Source of the DNA: Stagonosporopsis chrysanthemi
Lineage: Eukaryota; Ascomycota; Dothideomycetes; Pleosporales; Didymellaceae
Direction of reading: 5' to 3'
NCBI GenBank assembly: GCA_022560025.1
Contig: JAFISE010000030.1
Coordinates: 186,001-250,000 of the forward strand
Length of the DNA: 64,000 nt
Numbering within the stretch: the first letter of the stretch is position 1; each line of letters begins with the position of its first letter. The notes under the pieces are model-generated. The model was not told where the DNA came from, did not search any database, and worked only from the letters and a program-made list of their open reading frames with translations. Positions 44,836-54,747 of the stretch are shown piece by piece. The position numbers were made by a program, and so were the translations under genes.

Positions 44836-45799
44836 ATGGACGTCCAACCCGCATCCTCAAGGCAAGTGTAGACCATCTTGTTCTCTCGAGGCCATTCACT
44901 GATCTCACTTCAAGCACGTCCTCGCCGTCTTTGCAGCGATCACAATCGCAGCCGCAGTCGCAAAGTCAATCACAATCGCAGCCGCATCGGAATGGCGTAA
45001 AGCGAAAGAGGCGCGCAGAGCACGACGCAGAGCTCCTGACACTGTAAGATTGAAGGTTGAGCCTCTGATAACCCATACTGACACACGAAGGCTCCAAGGA
45101 CCGTCTGTAGAGGTCGTAGTAGGACCCGAGTGTGATAGGGCCTCTTGGACAATTCCAGTCGCGCTGCTGACGAAGCACTCTGAATACCTCCGCAACACCT
45201 TTGGCAAACCTGGAAACAAGCAATTCTCGACTCCGGCTAGGATTGCACTGGCAGACCGCGAACCAGCAGTGTTCCGGATGTTCGTGCAATGGATTTACTT
45301 CGGCACTGTCCCCGACCGCTTCGGTCTGAGCAGGTTGTCCACCGGCAAAACCGTCTCAAACAGTTTCCTCTTGTGGACTCTCGGCGACTACTTGCAGGCT
45401 GCTGCGTTCAAGGACAGGATCATGCATGAATTGTATGCCTCATATTCCTTGAACGGATACAACCACGAGCTCGGCTTTGTCGAGTTCAGCGCTGCTGAGA
45501 TCGACTACTGCTGGAGCCAGACTATGTCGAGCTCGAAACTAAGAAAATTCATCTTGGATACGTTCGCCCATCACGTCGTCTTTGGCGACTATGTGCGCAT
45601 TACTTCAGAAAACGACTGGTATAAACTGTTTGTAAAGCATGCAGATCTGCAGTTGCAGCTCATCGCTGCCATTGCAATGTCATCTAACGCGTTCACTGAC
45701 GATGTTACTACTGTGCCAAAGTTGAACGGTTATTTTGAGGGGGTCGAAGTTGGGAAGGACATCGGGACGGAAGACACTACTGGATCACAGGCGCCATGA
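44836..45799 (+). CDS. BTB/POZ domain protein with a GC-AG first intron
   Basis: Three exons, 44836-44861, 44915-45043 and 45091-45799, give 287 residues. Exon 1 (MDVQPASS) ends AAG before GCAAGT, a GC donor; reading a GT intron there leaves a stop codon. Exon 2 is a short Q/S-rich linker (SQSQPQSQSQSQSQPH) with a basic patch GVKRKRRAEHD, possibly a nuclear signal. Exon 3 holds the BTB fold: PSVEVVVGPECDRASWTIPVAL, LLTKHSEYLRNTF, PAVFRMFVQWIYFGTVP and the helical extension LGDYLQAAAFKDRIMHEL. This is the small BTB type widespread in Dothideomycetes, often taken as a Cullin-3 adaptor fold or transcription-related module. The partner is unknown. Confidence 0.8.
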
Positions 45800-46212
45800 A
45801 GGGTCACGGGGAGGATGGGAGAGTTCAGAGCACAGGAGGCTCGGCAGCTGAGCCTATCAATTGGGACCACCTGTGAATGTGCAGAAAGCGCTTCATGTCC
45901 CGAGATTCTCGATAGTAGTTTCAGAGCTCTCGTATTTTACTAAAGTTCAGCTTGCCGCTGTCCCAATCAATAATGCGTATACACAGCCCACACAGATCCT
46001 CATTTCCAACATCCCGAAACCGCCGTAGGTGAAAGTGACCCCAATCTCCCAAGCCAACACCGCCAAACCAAATCCTTCTTCACCTCCGATCCCCCGACCA
46101 GCCCTGCAAACGCCCAATACGCACCAGTGTCTCCCCACCCACAGCGCTCCCTTTTCCCTTACCTCACCCACCTCCCCTCCCCCGCCAACATCTATACCAT
46201 CCACGCGCACCA
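45800..46212. other. Intergenic, no supported gene
   Basis: 3' end of the BTB gene and C-rich upstream region of the next gene. No coding signal is seen. Confidence 0.5.
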
Positions 46213-47310
46213 ATGCCGGTCCCAACCCACACACGCAAAACCGCCAACGAGCGCCTCGCGCGCGAAAAAGCACTGAGCACCTACGTCTACATCTCCGGGC
46301 TGGCGGGCCACCACACGCTCCAAACGGGACTGGCGTACTACTACCGCGGCCACTACATCTACGCGTACCCGGCGGGCAACCTGATCGAGCCGGTGCCGTA
46401 CAGCACGCGCAGGGGCATTATGATCCAGGGGATTGTGTCGGTGTCTGCGCCGAGGTATGAGAAGGGTGCGGAGGGGTTGGTGGAGGAGGGGAGCGTGGGG
46501 GCGTTGCGGAAGGCTGTGGAGTGGGAGAGGGTGGGGATGGAGGGGAAGGGGAAGGGGAAGGGGGAGGAGATGGAGGGCGGGAAGGTCGGGGCTGATGGGA
46601 TGGATAGTAGGAGTGGTAATGGCAGTGAGGAGGAAGAGCGGAAGGAAGAGGGAGGTGAAGAAGTGCAGAACCCCAACCCACTACCCGCCATCGCCCCACT
46701 AAACCTACACCTACACGTACCACCACCACCAACGACAGCAACAGCAACAACGACAACATACCCTCCTCCACCCTGTACCTTCACCCCCCTCCCCCGCCAA
46801 ACATTCACCCCCCAATCAGGCCTCTCCTTCCTCGCCGCCTCAGCACCCGGCTCACGTCTCACGTCTCGCGCCGCCTCGCCCGCGAGCGGCCTGCGCGCAA
46901 CGAGCAGCCACGTGGGGCTTGCACGGCTAGAGGGGGGTCTGGGCGCTTTGTCGCGTGTGGGCGGGTGGGCTGCGGCGTTTGAGAAGAGGAAGGAGAAGGG
47001 GAGTGAGGTGGTGGGGTATCTGCCTGGGCTGGGGGATCATGCGTTGGGCGGTGGGGAGGGGGGTGGGAATGCTGCTGGTGCTGGTGCTGGTGCTGCTGGT
47101 GTTGATGCTACCGCCGCGGGAGTCGAAGGGATTGCTGGTGCTGGTCGTGTGGCGCGAGTCAAGTGGAGCATTACGACGGAGGAGACGAGGCGGGGAGGCG
47201 AGGGTTTGGTCGATGATGTGCCCAGATTGCGTGTTGGGTGGAGGGATATGGTTGATTGGGCGGGGTTGCTTGTGGAGGTGAGGAAGGAGAAGGAGGTTTG
47301 TGAGGGTTAG
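46213..47310 (+). CDS. Unknown low-complexity protein
   Basis: Single-exon frame of 365 residues. Only the first 80 residues look globular (ALSTYVYISGLAGHHTLQTG, YYRGHYIYAYPAGNLIEPVP, RGIMIQGIVSVSAPR). The rest is Gly/Glu/Lys-rich (GMEGKGKGKGEEMEGGK), then Pro/Thr-rich (HVPPPPTTATATTTTYPPPP), then Gly/Ala repeats (GNAAGAGAGAAGVDATAAGV). The short C-terminus (PRLRVGWRDMVDWAGLLVEV) again looks structured. No signal peptide or membrane segment is present. I do not recognise a family; the frame is long for chance, but GC skew favours long spurious frames here. Confidence 0.55.
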   Translation: MPVPTHTRKTANERLAREKALSTYVYISGLAGHHTLQTGLAYYYRGHYIYAYPAGNLIEPVPYSTRRGIMIQGIVSVSAPRYEKGAEGLVEEGSVGALRKAVEWERVGMEGKGKGKGEEMEGGKVGADGMDSRSGNGSEEEERKEEGGEEVQNPNPLPAIAPLNLHLHVPPPPTTATATTTTYPPPPCTFTPLPRQTFTPQSGLSFLAASAPGSRLTSRAASPASGLRATSSHVGLARLEGGLGALSRVGGWAAAFEKRKEKGSEVVGYLPGLGDHALGGGEGGGNAAGAGAGAAGVDATAAGVEGIAGAGRVARVKWSITTEETRRGGEGLVDDVPRLRVGWRDMVDWAGLLVEVRKEKEVCEG

Positions 47311-47516
47311 GTGGGTTGGGCTATTGGAGTAATAGTCGTTGGTACATATCAGCGCGGGATTCTGGTATTGGCGTTGGATGTGGGATGTTGGAAGGCCTGT
47401 AATTCCGGAGGAAAGGACTCGTTGCGCCCATCAAAGAAAAGAAAATGTACATTACTAGTTTAGGTCTTTTGCTATCAAAACGCCTTCTATATGCCAGCAA
47501 CGCTCAACTCAATCGC

Positions 47517-49194
47517 TCAAACAGTGGGCCTCGTGCCCTGGAAACTCTCCCTCCTCCCCCAATTCCTCGGCTGCCTCTTCAAAAACGCCCCCACCGCGCC
47601 GAGATACCCCTCGTGCCGGAGGAAGTATGCCTGCTTACTGTCCTTGGACCAGAAGCGGATGGCATAGGACAGTGTGTTCATTGTCTGAGCGTGCCCGCCG
47701 ATGAACGAGCCGCCGAAATATATGCGCTCGAGGCCGTGCTTCTCGGCATGCAGGTACGCAATTTGGCCGATGTTGTTGGAGACGGCGTACAGCAGGGATC
47801 TGGAGATGTCTTCGGGCGCGAAGCCGCTGGGTGAGTGCTGCATTTCTGAGGAGCCTTCGACATGCTCCTCTTCCCCTCTGCGCTTGAAGTCGCCATTGCA
47901 GCCGTCCTCGGCGTCTCGTTCCGCGGCGCGCTTCTTCTTGTAGACCTTGCCAAACGAGGACGCGATGTGTGTGCTTTTCAGCCCGATCTTGTTGTACGCC
48001 TGTCCGTAGATGTCGCCAACAAGCAGGTCGACGGTGGAGTTGTCGCCCTTCTCAGCCAACCTTAGCATGTCGTCGAAGCTTCGTGCGCCGGTGAGCATGG
48101 ACAGCAGCCCCCAGAGCGTACCCCCTCCTAACGACGTGCCACCGATACGCTCGAACTTCTGCGGCCCGGAGACCTTTACCATGGACACGCCAGAGCCGAT
48201 GTTGACGAGCAGGTAGGGGTAGATGTTGGGTGGGTCCGGGGGGTGTGCGACAAACTCCATGGGCTGGTCCTCGCTGTATGTGAACACTTCGCTGGGGATC
48301 TCGTTGATGAAGAAGTCAAGACCTGTTGTTGTCAGCCCCTGGAACACGACCAATTCGATGTGACAGTCGTACCTGTGATCAGACTCTCCATCTCGTCCTC
48401 CCTGATGACTTCAACACCCAGCGCTTCTGTGATCTTGTCGTAGTACTTGTAGGCGCCTCCACCCGTCGCCATGACGCAGATGTCGCTGGGCGCGGTGCCA
48501 TTGTCTCGGTGGTCCGAGACCAGCTTGCGCATGAAGTCTATGCATGTGTCTATCCGGTCGGTCTCGAACTTGAGGAAGTTGAGGCGGCCGCCAAGGGAGT
48601 CGTCACCATGCTCGCGTGAGAAGTACACGAGCTTTGCTAGGGAGCCTCCAATCTGTGCGCGTAGATGTTAGCACGGCGCCCAGGGTGGCAGCACCACTGT
48701 CGCGTGCCCCGCACAACCGAGCACACGACACCAGATACACTCACGTCTACTGCTATATGGCTGACGACCGCCGTGTGGTTCGGCAGCCTGATGTCTTTCG
48801 GGTCGTGCTCATAGTCTTCGCTCTGCGGAGTGCCCGGCTGCTCCTCGTCGACGATAAAGGCGCCCTGCACGTTAATCTTCACATTGCCCGGGTGCAGGAT
48901 CGTGTCATGGATGTCGCTCTGCGCCGTCGTGCGCCTAGGCCGCGTCGGTATGGTACCTGACAGCGAATGCGCATGGCGAGCACGCGATGCCGCGATGCCG
49001 GTTTCGCCCGTCGCGGGGTCCTGCGCTGGCGACATGGATGCGGTTGAAGCTAGTCTTGGCTGCAGCCGTGCTCTCTTCCTGCGATGGCGGGCACTTTGCG
49101 CTTGTCTGGCCGTGAACTGGAAAGGAGAGTGTTGTGGAGAGCCGTGACTCGGGAGCGAAAAAGACGGATGCGTGGATAGCGATAACCCTTCCAT
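47517..49194 (-). CDS. CAB1: Pantothenate kinase
   Basis: First committed step of coenzyme A synthesis: phosphorylates pantothenate with ATP in the cytosol. Exons 49194-48745, 48652-48373 and 48322-47517 give 511 residues. Type II (eukaryotic) kinase motifs include VVSHIAVD/IGGSLAKLVYF across intron 1 (nucleotide-binding strand-turn), CVMATGGGAYKYYDKI, LLVNIGSGVSMVKV and RIGGTSLGGGTLWGLLSML, then IYFGGSFIGGHAQTM and FLRHEGYLGAVGAFL near the end. A charged insert (KKKRAAERDAEDGCNGDFKRR) in the C-terminal half is longer than in yeast. The internal Met at 49035 (MSPAQDPATGE) is a good alternative start; the 53 residues before it are low-complexity and basic. Confidence 0.93.
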
Positions 49195-50060
49195 CTGCCC
49201 GCTTTGTAACTGGGGTGAGCGTGATAATGTGTTCGGCGCAGAATACAGCCCAAGGAGGTCAACGGAGATTTGTGAGACACTGTTGACCCGCTGCCGGCAG
49301 CACCGTCTGTAAATATAATCCCTCCGGACCTTCGGCGCAATGGACGCTGTCGCAAAACCTGCTACCCGAGATCCACGGCGTTGCTAAGCTCGGCAACATG
49401 GTCACGGTGAACTGGAGAACCGAGGAGTATGGGGGACGATTGTGGGGTTGATCTGATAAGACAAGCCGAGGAGACGCGCGGGAACGTCGAGAAACAAGAG
49501 GACTTGTTGCAGATGAACCTCGATACTGCTGGAGAAGAAACAGTTTTAGAAACATTGCAATGTGCAGCCCAGACACACTCCTTCTTTCTAACCATGCTGC
49601 TCGTGCTGCAGTTGCCTCTACGGCTGTTGTACTACGTCATGATGTTTTTTTTTTGCAGATGAAAGAGCATGAAGCCAGGCCATTCTAGATCACTAGCAAT
49701 TGAGCATCGTTTGCCATGATCAATCGATTCAAGACTCCCAATTTCTACTGAGTTGTTGCTGCAAGGCACGTCTACAGTTTGTCGATGACGTCGTGCCCTC
49801 GTCAGTTCCTTCGTTCTTCCAGACCTCGCCCTGCAGATCCCAGCGAACACACACCTTTGAGGCGTCGTTTAGTCCGTCGTGGTTTTACCACGCAAAGATC
49901 TGGTACACTGCTCGTAGCAGTATTAGACGCTCATAACACTAGGACCCCATTACTATCATTACACCCTTTGATTACTATCACCAGACCGGGGTGCCTCCAT
50001 CAAAGAGCCAACGTACCGAGCCAACCACCACTACGAGCCTTGTCTACGACAGCTTCCAAT
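49195..50060. other. Divergent promoter region between CAB1 and the Cys-motif gene
   Basis: Open frames here are short. An in-frame extension of the next gene reaches back to 49779, but its Arg/Ser/Pro-rich content looks non-coding or like a long leader. Confidence 0.45.
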
Positions 50061-51149
50061 ATGTCGTGGATGGACTCATGGTCGCGTCCCTCAAAGTCTC
50101 AAGCCACACCACCTCCACTCTACCTCACCATCGGCGACAGCGTACCGTACTGCCACTCCTGTGGTCGCGTGATTGGCGACCGCAAGAAGACCTCCGGAGC
50201 AACAGAAGTGAAGTACTGTTCCCAAAGATGCAGACACCAGAAGCCCGGCCCTCTGGACCGTAAGATCGAAGCCACATTTGCCAAACTCCTCGACGGCGCG
50301 ACCCCAGAGTCCATCAAAGAAGAGCAGGAGCAAGCCAAGAGCCAAACAGGCGACGCCAAAGACGAAGGGCGCAAGTCCCTCGAGAAAGAGAAAGAAAAAG
50401 ACCTCACGGCCGACGAAGACGACAACCCCAAGTTCAACAAGAAGAACAAATCCGCCCACAAGAAGAAATCCTCAAAGACCAAGAACACCCCCAAAGGCGA
50501 CCACCGCCTGACAATCGACTGTACCTTTGTCGAAGAACTCTTCTTCAACCGCGAAAAAGACCCCGAGAAAGTCTACGGCAGGCGCAAAAACCGCCGCGCC
50601 CGCTTCGTCGTCGAGAAGCCAGAGGACTGGCGCAGCGTCGACATGGTCGATGCGCCGGACCATCCCTCCCAATCCACCACCGCCCCAGCGGGAGCAGCCC
50701 ACGACGCCTCCTCCTCCGCGGAAGACACATACAGCGACTCGGAGCCCGACACCGGCAGCGGCGGCGTCCTGCTCTCGCCCGCTGCCGCCGCGGCACAGCC
50801 CGACTCCATTGAGTATGGCTACGGCGGGGGCAAGATCCGCCCGCCGCAGACGCAGTCGGACATCAACGGGTCTATTGGCGGGGAAAAGGGGCGAGCGGAA
50901 CGGGCGGACGAGACGGCCGAGGCGCGGCAGCGGCGGCTGGAGGGGCAGCGGCGCGCGGACGAGCGCGAGATGGTGCGCAAGGCTGCGCGGCGGGGCGTGG
51001 CGTTTGGGTTTGTGGCAAGGGAGGGGGAGGGGGTGCGTGGTGGGGAGCGGGGCGAGCGGAGGAAGTGCGAGGCGGTTATGAAGGGGGCGGTTGTGGAGGC
51101 GAGTTTTGCGAAGGGGGAGTGGGGGGTGAGGTGGAGGGAGGAGGTGTGA
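50061..51149 (+). CDS. Unknown protein with N-terminal C-x2-C zinc-type motif
   Basis: Single exon, 362 residues from the Met at 50061 (MSWMDSWSRPSKSQ). The only recognisable motif is SVPYCHSCGRVIGDRKK followed by VKYCSQRCR, two CxxC/CxxxC knuckles that would bind one zinc ion, as in small treble-clef or MYND-like fingers. A lysine/glutamate-rich region follows (KEKEKDLTADEDDNPKFNKKN), then a conserved-looking core (RLTIDCTFVEELFFNREKD with YGRRKNRRARFVVEKPEDWR). The C-terminus is Arg/Glu/Gly-rich, helical and probably disordered. Proteins of this layout are common and unnamed in Pezizomycotina. Nucleic-acid binding is plausible but not shown. Confidence 0.7.
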   Translation: MSWMDSWSRPSKSQATPPPLYLTIGDSVPYCHSCGRVIGDRKKTSGATEVKYCSQRCRHQKPGPLDRKIEATFAKLLDGATPESIKEEQEQAKSQTGDAKDEGRKSLEKEKEKDLTADEDDNPKFNKKNKSAHKKKSSKTKNTPKGDHRLTIDCTFVEELFFNREKDPEKVYGRRKNRRARFVVEKPEDWRSVDMVDAPDHPSQSTTAPAGAAHDASSSAEDTYSDSEPDTGSGGVLLSPAAAAAQPDSIEYGYGGGKIRPPQTQSDINGSIGGEKGRAERADETAEARQRRLEGQRRADEREMVRKAARRGVAFGFVAREGEGVRGGERGERRKCEAVMKGAVVEASFAKGEWGVRWREEV

Positions 51150-51329
51150 GCTCTGTGTGTGTGTCGGTGTGTGAGACAGGGAAGGGGGAAAGAGGGGATT
51201 GTGTAAGAGCGTAAGATCAGATGCAGCGACGCGTATCGCAGGTATCAATAAGCCCACAAAGCCACCCAAAACCCCCATCTCCGAATAGCGTGTCATCCAG
51301 CCCAGACCCCCCGCTCACACACACACACA

Positions 51330-54222
51330 TCACCACGTGAACCCAGCCTCCAACAGTCTCCGCCCATCCTTGGACGACGTAGAAACCACATTCTCAAACC
51401 CCGGCCTCAATCCCGTGCCAGACCTGCAAAAAAAACCCCCCGTTAGCAAAACCTCCATGCACAACCCCTCCTCCCACAACCAAAAAAAAACACACCACTT
51501 ACTTAATCATATTAACAGCCATAGTCCTCGCCTTGTCCTTGAAATTCACCTGGCTAAACTCGTCCAGCACGCCATAGCCCTCCGGGCCGCGATCGTACGA
51601 CTGGATGTGCGTATACGACGGCCCCAGCAGCTCCATGTAGGCGATGAAGGCGTCTTCCTGGGCGGCGGTCCACGTGCGGCGGGGTTGGCGCGGCTTGCCG
51701 GCGCCGCCGATGGCGCTGTTTTGCAGCGCGAGGGCGCGCTGGGTGGCGTATGTCGAGGGCGGGGGCTCGGTCGGTTTGGGGGAGGGCGCGGTTGGCTCGG
51801 GGGTGGCTTCGCGTGGTTCAGGGGCGGTGGGGGGTAGGAGGTGGCGTCGGGGGACGCGGAGGACTTCGTCGTCGTCGTCGTCGTCGTCGTTGTTTACGGG
51901 GGCGGGCTGGTGGGAGGGAGGCGCTGGAGCGGAAGAAGGAGGGTTGACGCGGACGCGTTTTGAGACGGGGGCTTTCTGGCGTCGGTTGTGGGCTTGGGCT
52001 GTCCGGTCGGTGGTTTCGAACACATCATCGTCGTCTGCATCTGATTCTTCTCGTGCACGCTTCCGAGACACGGATGGTGGGGGGTCTGCGCGCTGCTTGC
52101 CCTTGTCCAGCACTTGCGTTGAGGGGCCTGGGGTTGCCTGGCTGGAGTCAAAGCCCTCGCCAAAGTCTACGCGTACTGCATTGGGCTGTCGATCAACAAA
52201 CCTGGCGCCTTTGCGGTTTTCCTTGCCTGTGGGGACTGACTTGAGGGCAGCCAGCACATCTTGCGTGCTTTTTGGCGGCGAACGGCTTGGTGGAGCATGG
52301 TTGTCTTCGAATTCATCGTCCTCTGCTACAAGTGTCGCGTCTCCTTGAGGCTCCCAAGTGTCGCGTTGAGTCTCCTCGAGCTGCTCGCTCAGTCCGCGCT
52401 CGACTTGAACAACGTCTGGCTCAGCCTCGGCTTCGACGGGTTCCTCTACGACTTGCTGGGCATCGGCTTCCTCCTCAGCCACTTCTAAAAACACATCTCC
52501 TGGTTGCGATTCCTTGGGATTGACATGGACGCCAGAGTCTCTTTCGCGGGCTTTCAGCGCGTCAATTGCGCGCAGGTCTATGGGAGCGTTGGGGTCGAAC
52601 TTGCGACTACTACGCCTGCGCTGTCGAGCGAAGGATGCTCGCTTCTTGCGTGGGGAATCTCTTGGGGCGGTCCTTGACCTGGCTTCTTCGGGCGCTGCTT
52701 GGGGCGATGCAATGGCCTGTTTTACGTTGGACAGTATTGCTGACGGCCCTCCAGCAGCCGCAATCGCGGCGCTGAGTTCTCGTTGTCGGGAGCGTACCCA
52801 GCCTAGGAGGTTCACAATCGCTGCGTTCCACGTATACTCCTTATTCAGTTCTTCTAAATCGACCAGGTCGCCATTTTTTACAGACTGTGTATCTGTGGCA
52901 AGGAACGTCTTTAGCTTGTTGAAACGGGCTGCGACTTTGGTTTCTAATTTGTTTGACAGACCCGTCTCTTCGCCACCTAGCGCTGCCACAGACCAACCCC
53001 GAAAACCAGGAAAAAGGCTGCCATCTTCGTGAGGCAGTTCGGGGTTCCAGAAGATACCACACAGAGCCTCAAAGGGGTCAAAGTCGCTCTCACTCGCAGA
53101 GCGTTCAAGCGAGAGGATTGCGAGCTGGGTGCGTATGTCAAGTGCGACGCTAAAAGTGTACTCGAGCAAAGCACTGTCTCCTGCAGGCGGGTGCAGAGAT
53201 GCCGTTTTCAAAAAGCGCATAAACTGGCTCGGGAACAGGCTGTCGAGCTGTCGTAGACGATCGAAAACGCCCTTCTCGCTCCTACTGGAGCCGATCATTT
53301 GTTTCGCGAGCACGAGGATGTTGGCCATGTAGAGTACAGGGTTGATGCCGGACTGCAGGGCGCCAACATCGTTGTATGAGCCGAACAGAGCACGATGAAC
53401 TGCTCGGACGTTGATGTAGCTGTTCCCGTCGCCTTTGAAGTGCTCCAGGTGCAGCTTGAGCTGCTCATCGAAATCGCGAAAGGCTTCTACGAATTCGGAG
53501 TCGGGCTTGAGCATTTCTTCCATGTTGTCCATGTCGTTACTCCAGCTGCCACCCTGTGGTGCCAGATGCTCGAGGAAATCGTTTGCAACATTACACAAAC
53601 CGCGCAGATGCCTCAGCATGTACTTTGGCTCCAGGAGATCTGCCTCGATCATGGAGAAAGAGGAGATGGCAGTGGTTCCAGACATCTCCGAGATGGCGCC
53701 AGGTGAGCAGAAGGCCTGCTGCTCGAGAGGGAAAGGAAGGTCGATGCGCTGGGGGGTTGCTGGGGCTTCATCAAAGGCGATTTCGGTGTCGACCTCTTCA
53801 ACCACGGTAAGGTCGAATGCAGCCTCCTTGGCATGCTTTCGCCGCGACTTGGATGGCTTCAGTCCCTCATTTTCACTTTCACTCAGGATGCTAGTCACGC
53901 TTGCTTGGCGCTGGCTGCGGCGGATTGGCTTTTGCAGCTCTGGTATTGGCTCGATGTCGCGGCTCTGGCTGCGTAGGCGACGCGGTGCGCGTGCTTGAGC
54001 CTGTGGCTTTTCAGGCTGTGGAATGGGTGTTTTGCGCCTGCTGCCGGCGCGCACGCCTCGAGCTTCGGCCATTGCAGGTTCAGCAGGTGCGCGCAGGTTG
54101 GCCATGGACTGCGCGCCTTGAGATCTGTCGACTGAGATGTGGCGCCGCTGAGCGCGTTTGTTGTGATGGTGAGGGTCGCGACGGCTGGTGTGACCCGTGA
54201 CCCACTTGCGCGTACCAGCCAC
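51330..54222 (-). CDS. TRF/Taz1-like telomere-repeat binding protein
   Basis: Long exon 54222-51503 plus a final exon 51423-51330 (intron 51424-51502), 937 residues. The decisive feature is a C-terminal Myb domain (residues about 848-907: RRTWTAAQEDAFIAYMELLG, then SQVNFKDKARTMAVNMIK) whose third helix VNFKDKAR corresponds to the telobox VDLKDKWR of TRF1, TRF2, Taz1 and Tbf1. Residues about 180-460 are helical and would hold the TRFH dimerisation region (YMLRHLRGLCNVANDFLEHL, INPVLYMANILVLAKQMIG). A disordered, basic and acidic linker of 350 residues lies between. The last exon adds a 30-residue tail (SGTGLRPGFENVVS...). It is probably nuclear and binds double-stranded TTAGGG. Its start is 525 bases from the divergent GDT1. 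Confidence 0.82.
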
Positions 54223-54747
54223 AGAAGCACGTGATATAGAGGGCTGAGGCTTGCCAGTTGCAGCCTAGGGTGTCCACGCAAGGAGAAGGGGCGGCGACAT
54301 GCAGGAGAGTGAGCAGAATACGGACGTGTTTGAGATGACGACGGAGCTGCAGCGCGCCGGCGTCTGACAGGCTGCGTCCGCTGCCGCATTCGACGGCGGC
54401 CCCTTTGCCAGCTGGCTCTGGCTGCAGGCTGCGAAGATATTACGTGGGCTGCAGCACGCGCCCCCTTGCGTGCATCCGCATCTGTGGCAGTGGTAGTGGT
54501 GTCTCCTAAAGTTCCAGCAGCCACATCTCTCCATCACACCTCAGCACGCCCTGAGTGCTGCGCACGCATTTCCAGCTGCCGTGGCCCGCTGCTCCTCCAC
54601 AACACTCCCTTGCCATTCCCTTTGCCATTCCCTTGCCATTCCCTTTCTCGCATACCTTCTGTAGCCGCCCCATTGCCACCGCTTTCGTCCCGTGTTCGCG
54701 AGCTCGCCGCACATCCCTGCCCGCACCTCCTCTCCACAGCCAGCACC
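54223..54747. promoter_or_regulatory. Divergent promoter/leader region, TRF-like gene and GDT1
   Basis: A 525-base region. Near 54610-54648 the motif CCATTCCCTTTG or CCATTCCCTTG is repeated in tandem four times, probably within the GDT1 leader. Confidence 0.45.

Noticed and set aside
49779..50060. 94-codon upstream extension of the Cys-motif protein
   Set aside because: Low-complexity Arg/Ser/Pro sequence; the Met at 50061 gives a more typical N-terminus, though a longer form cannot be excluded.
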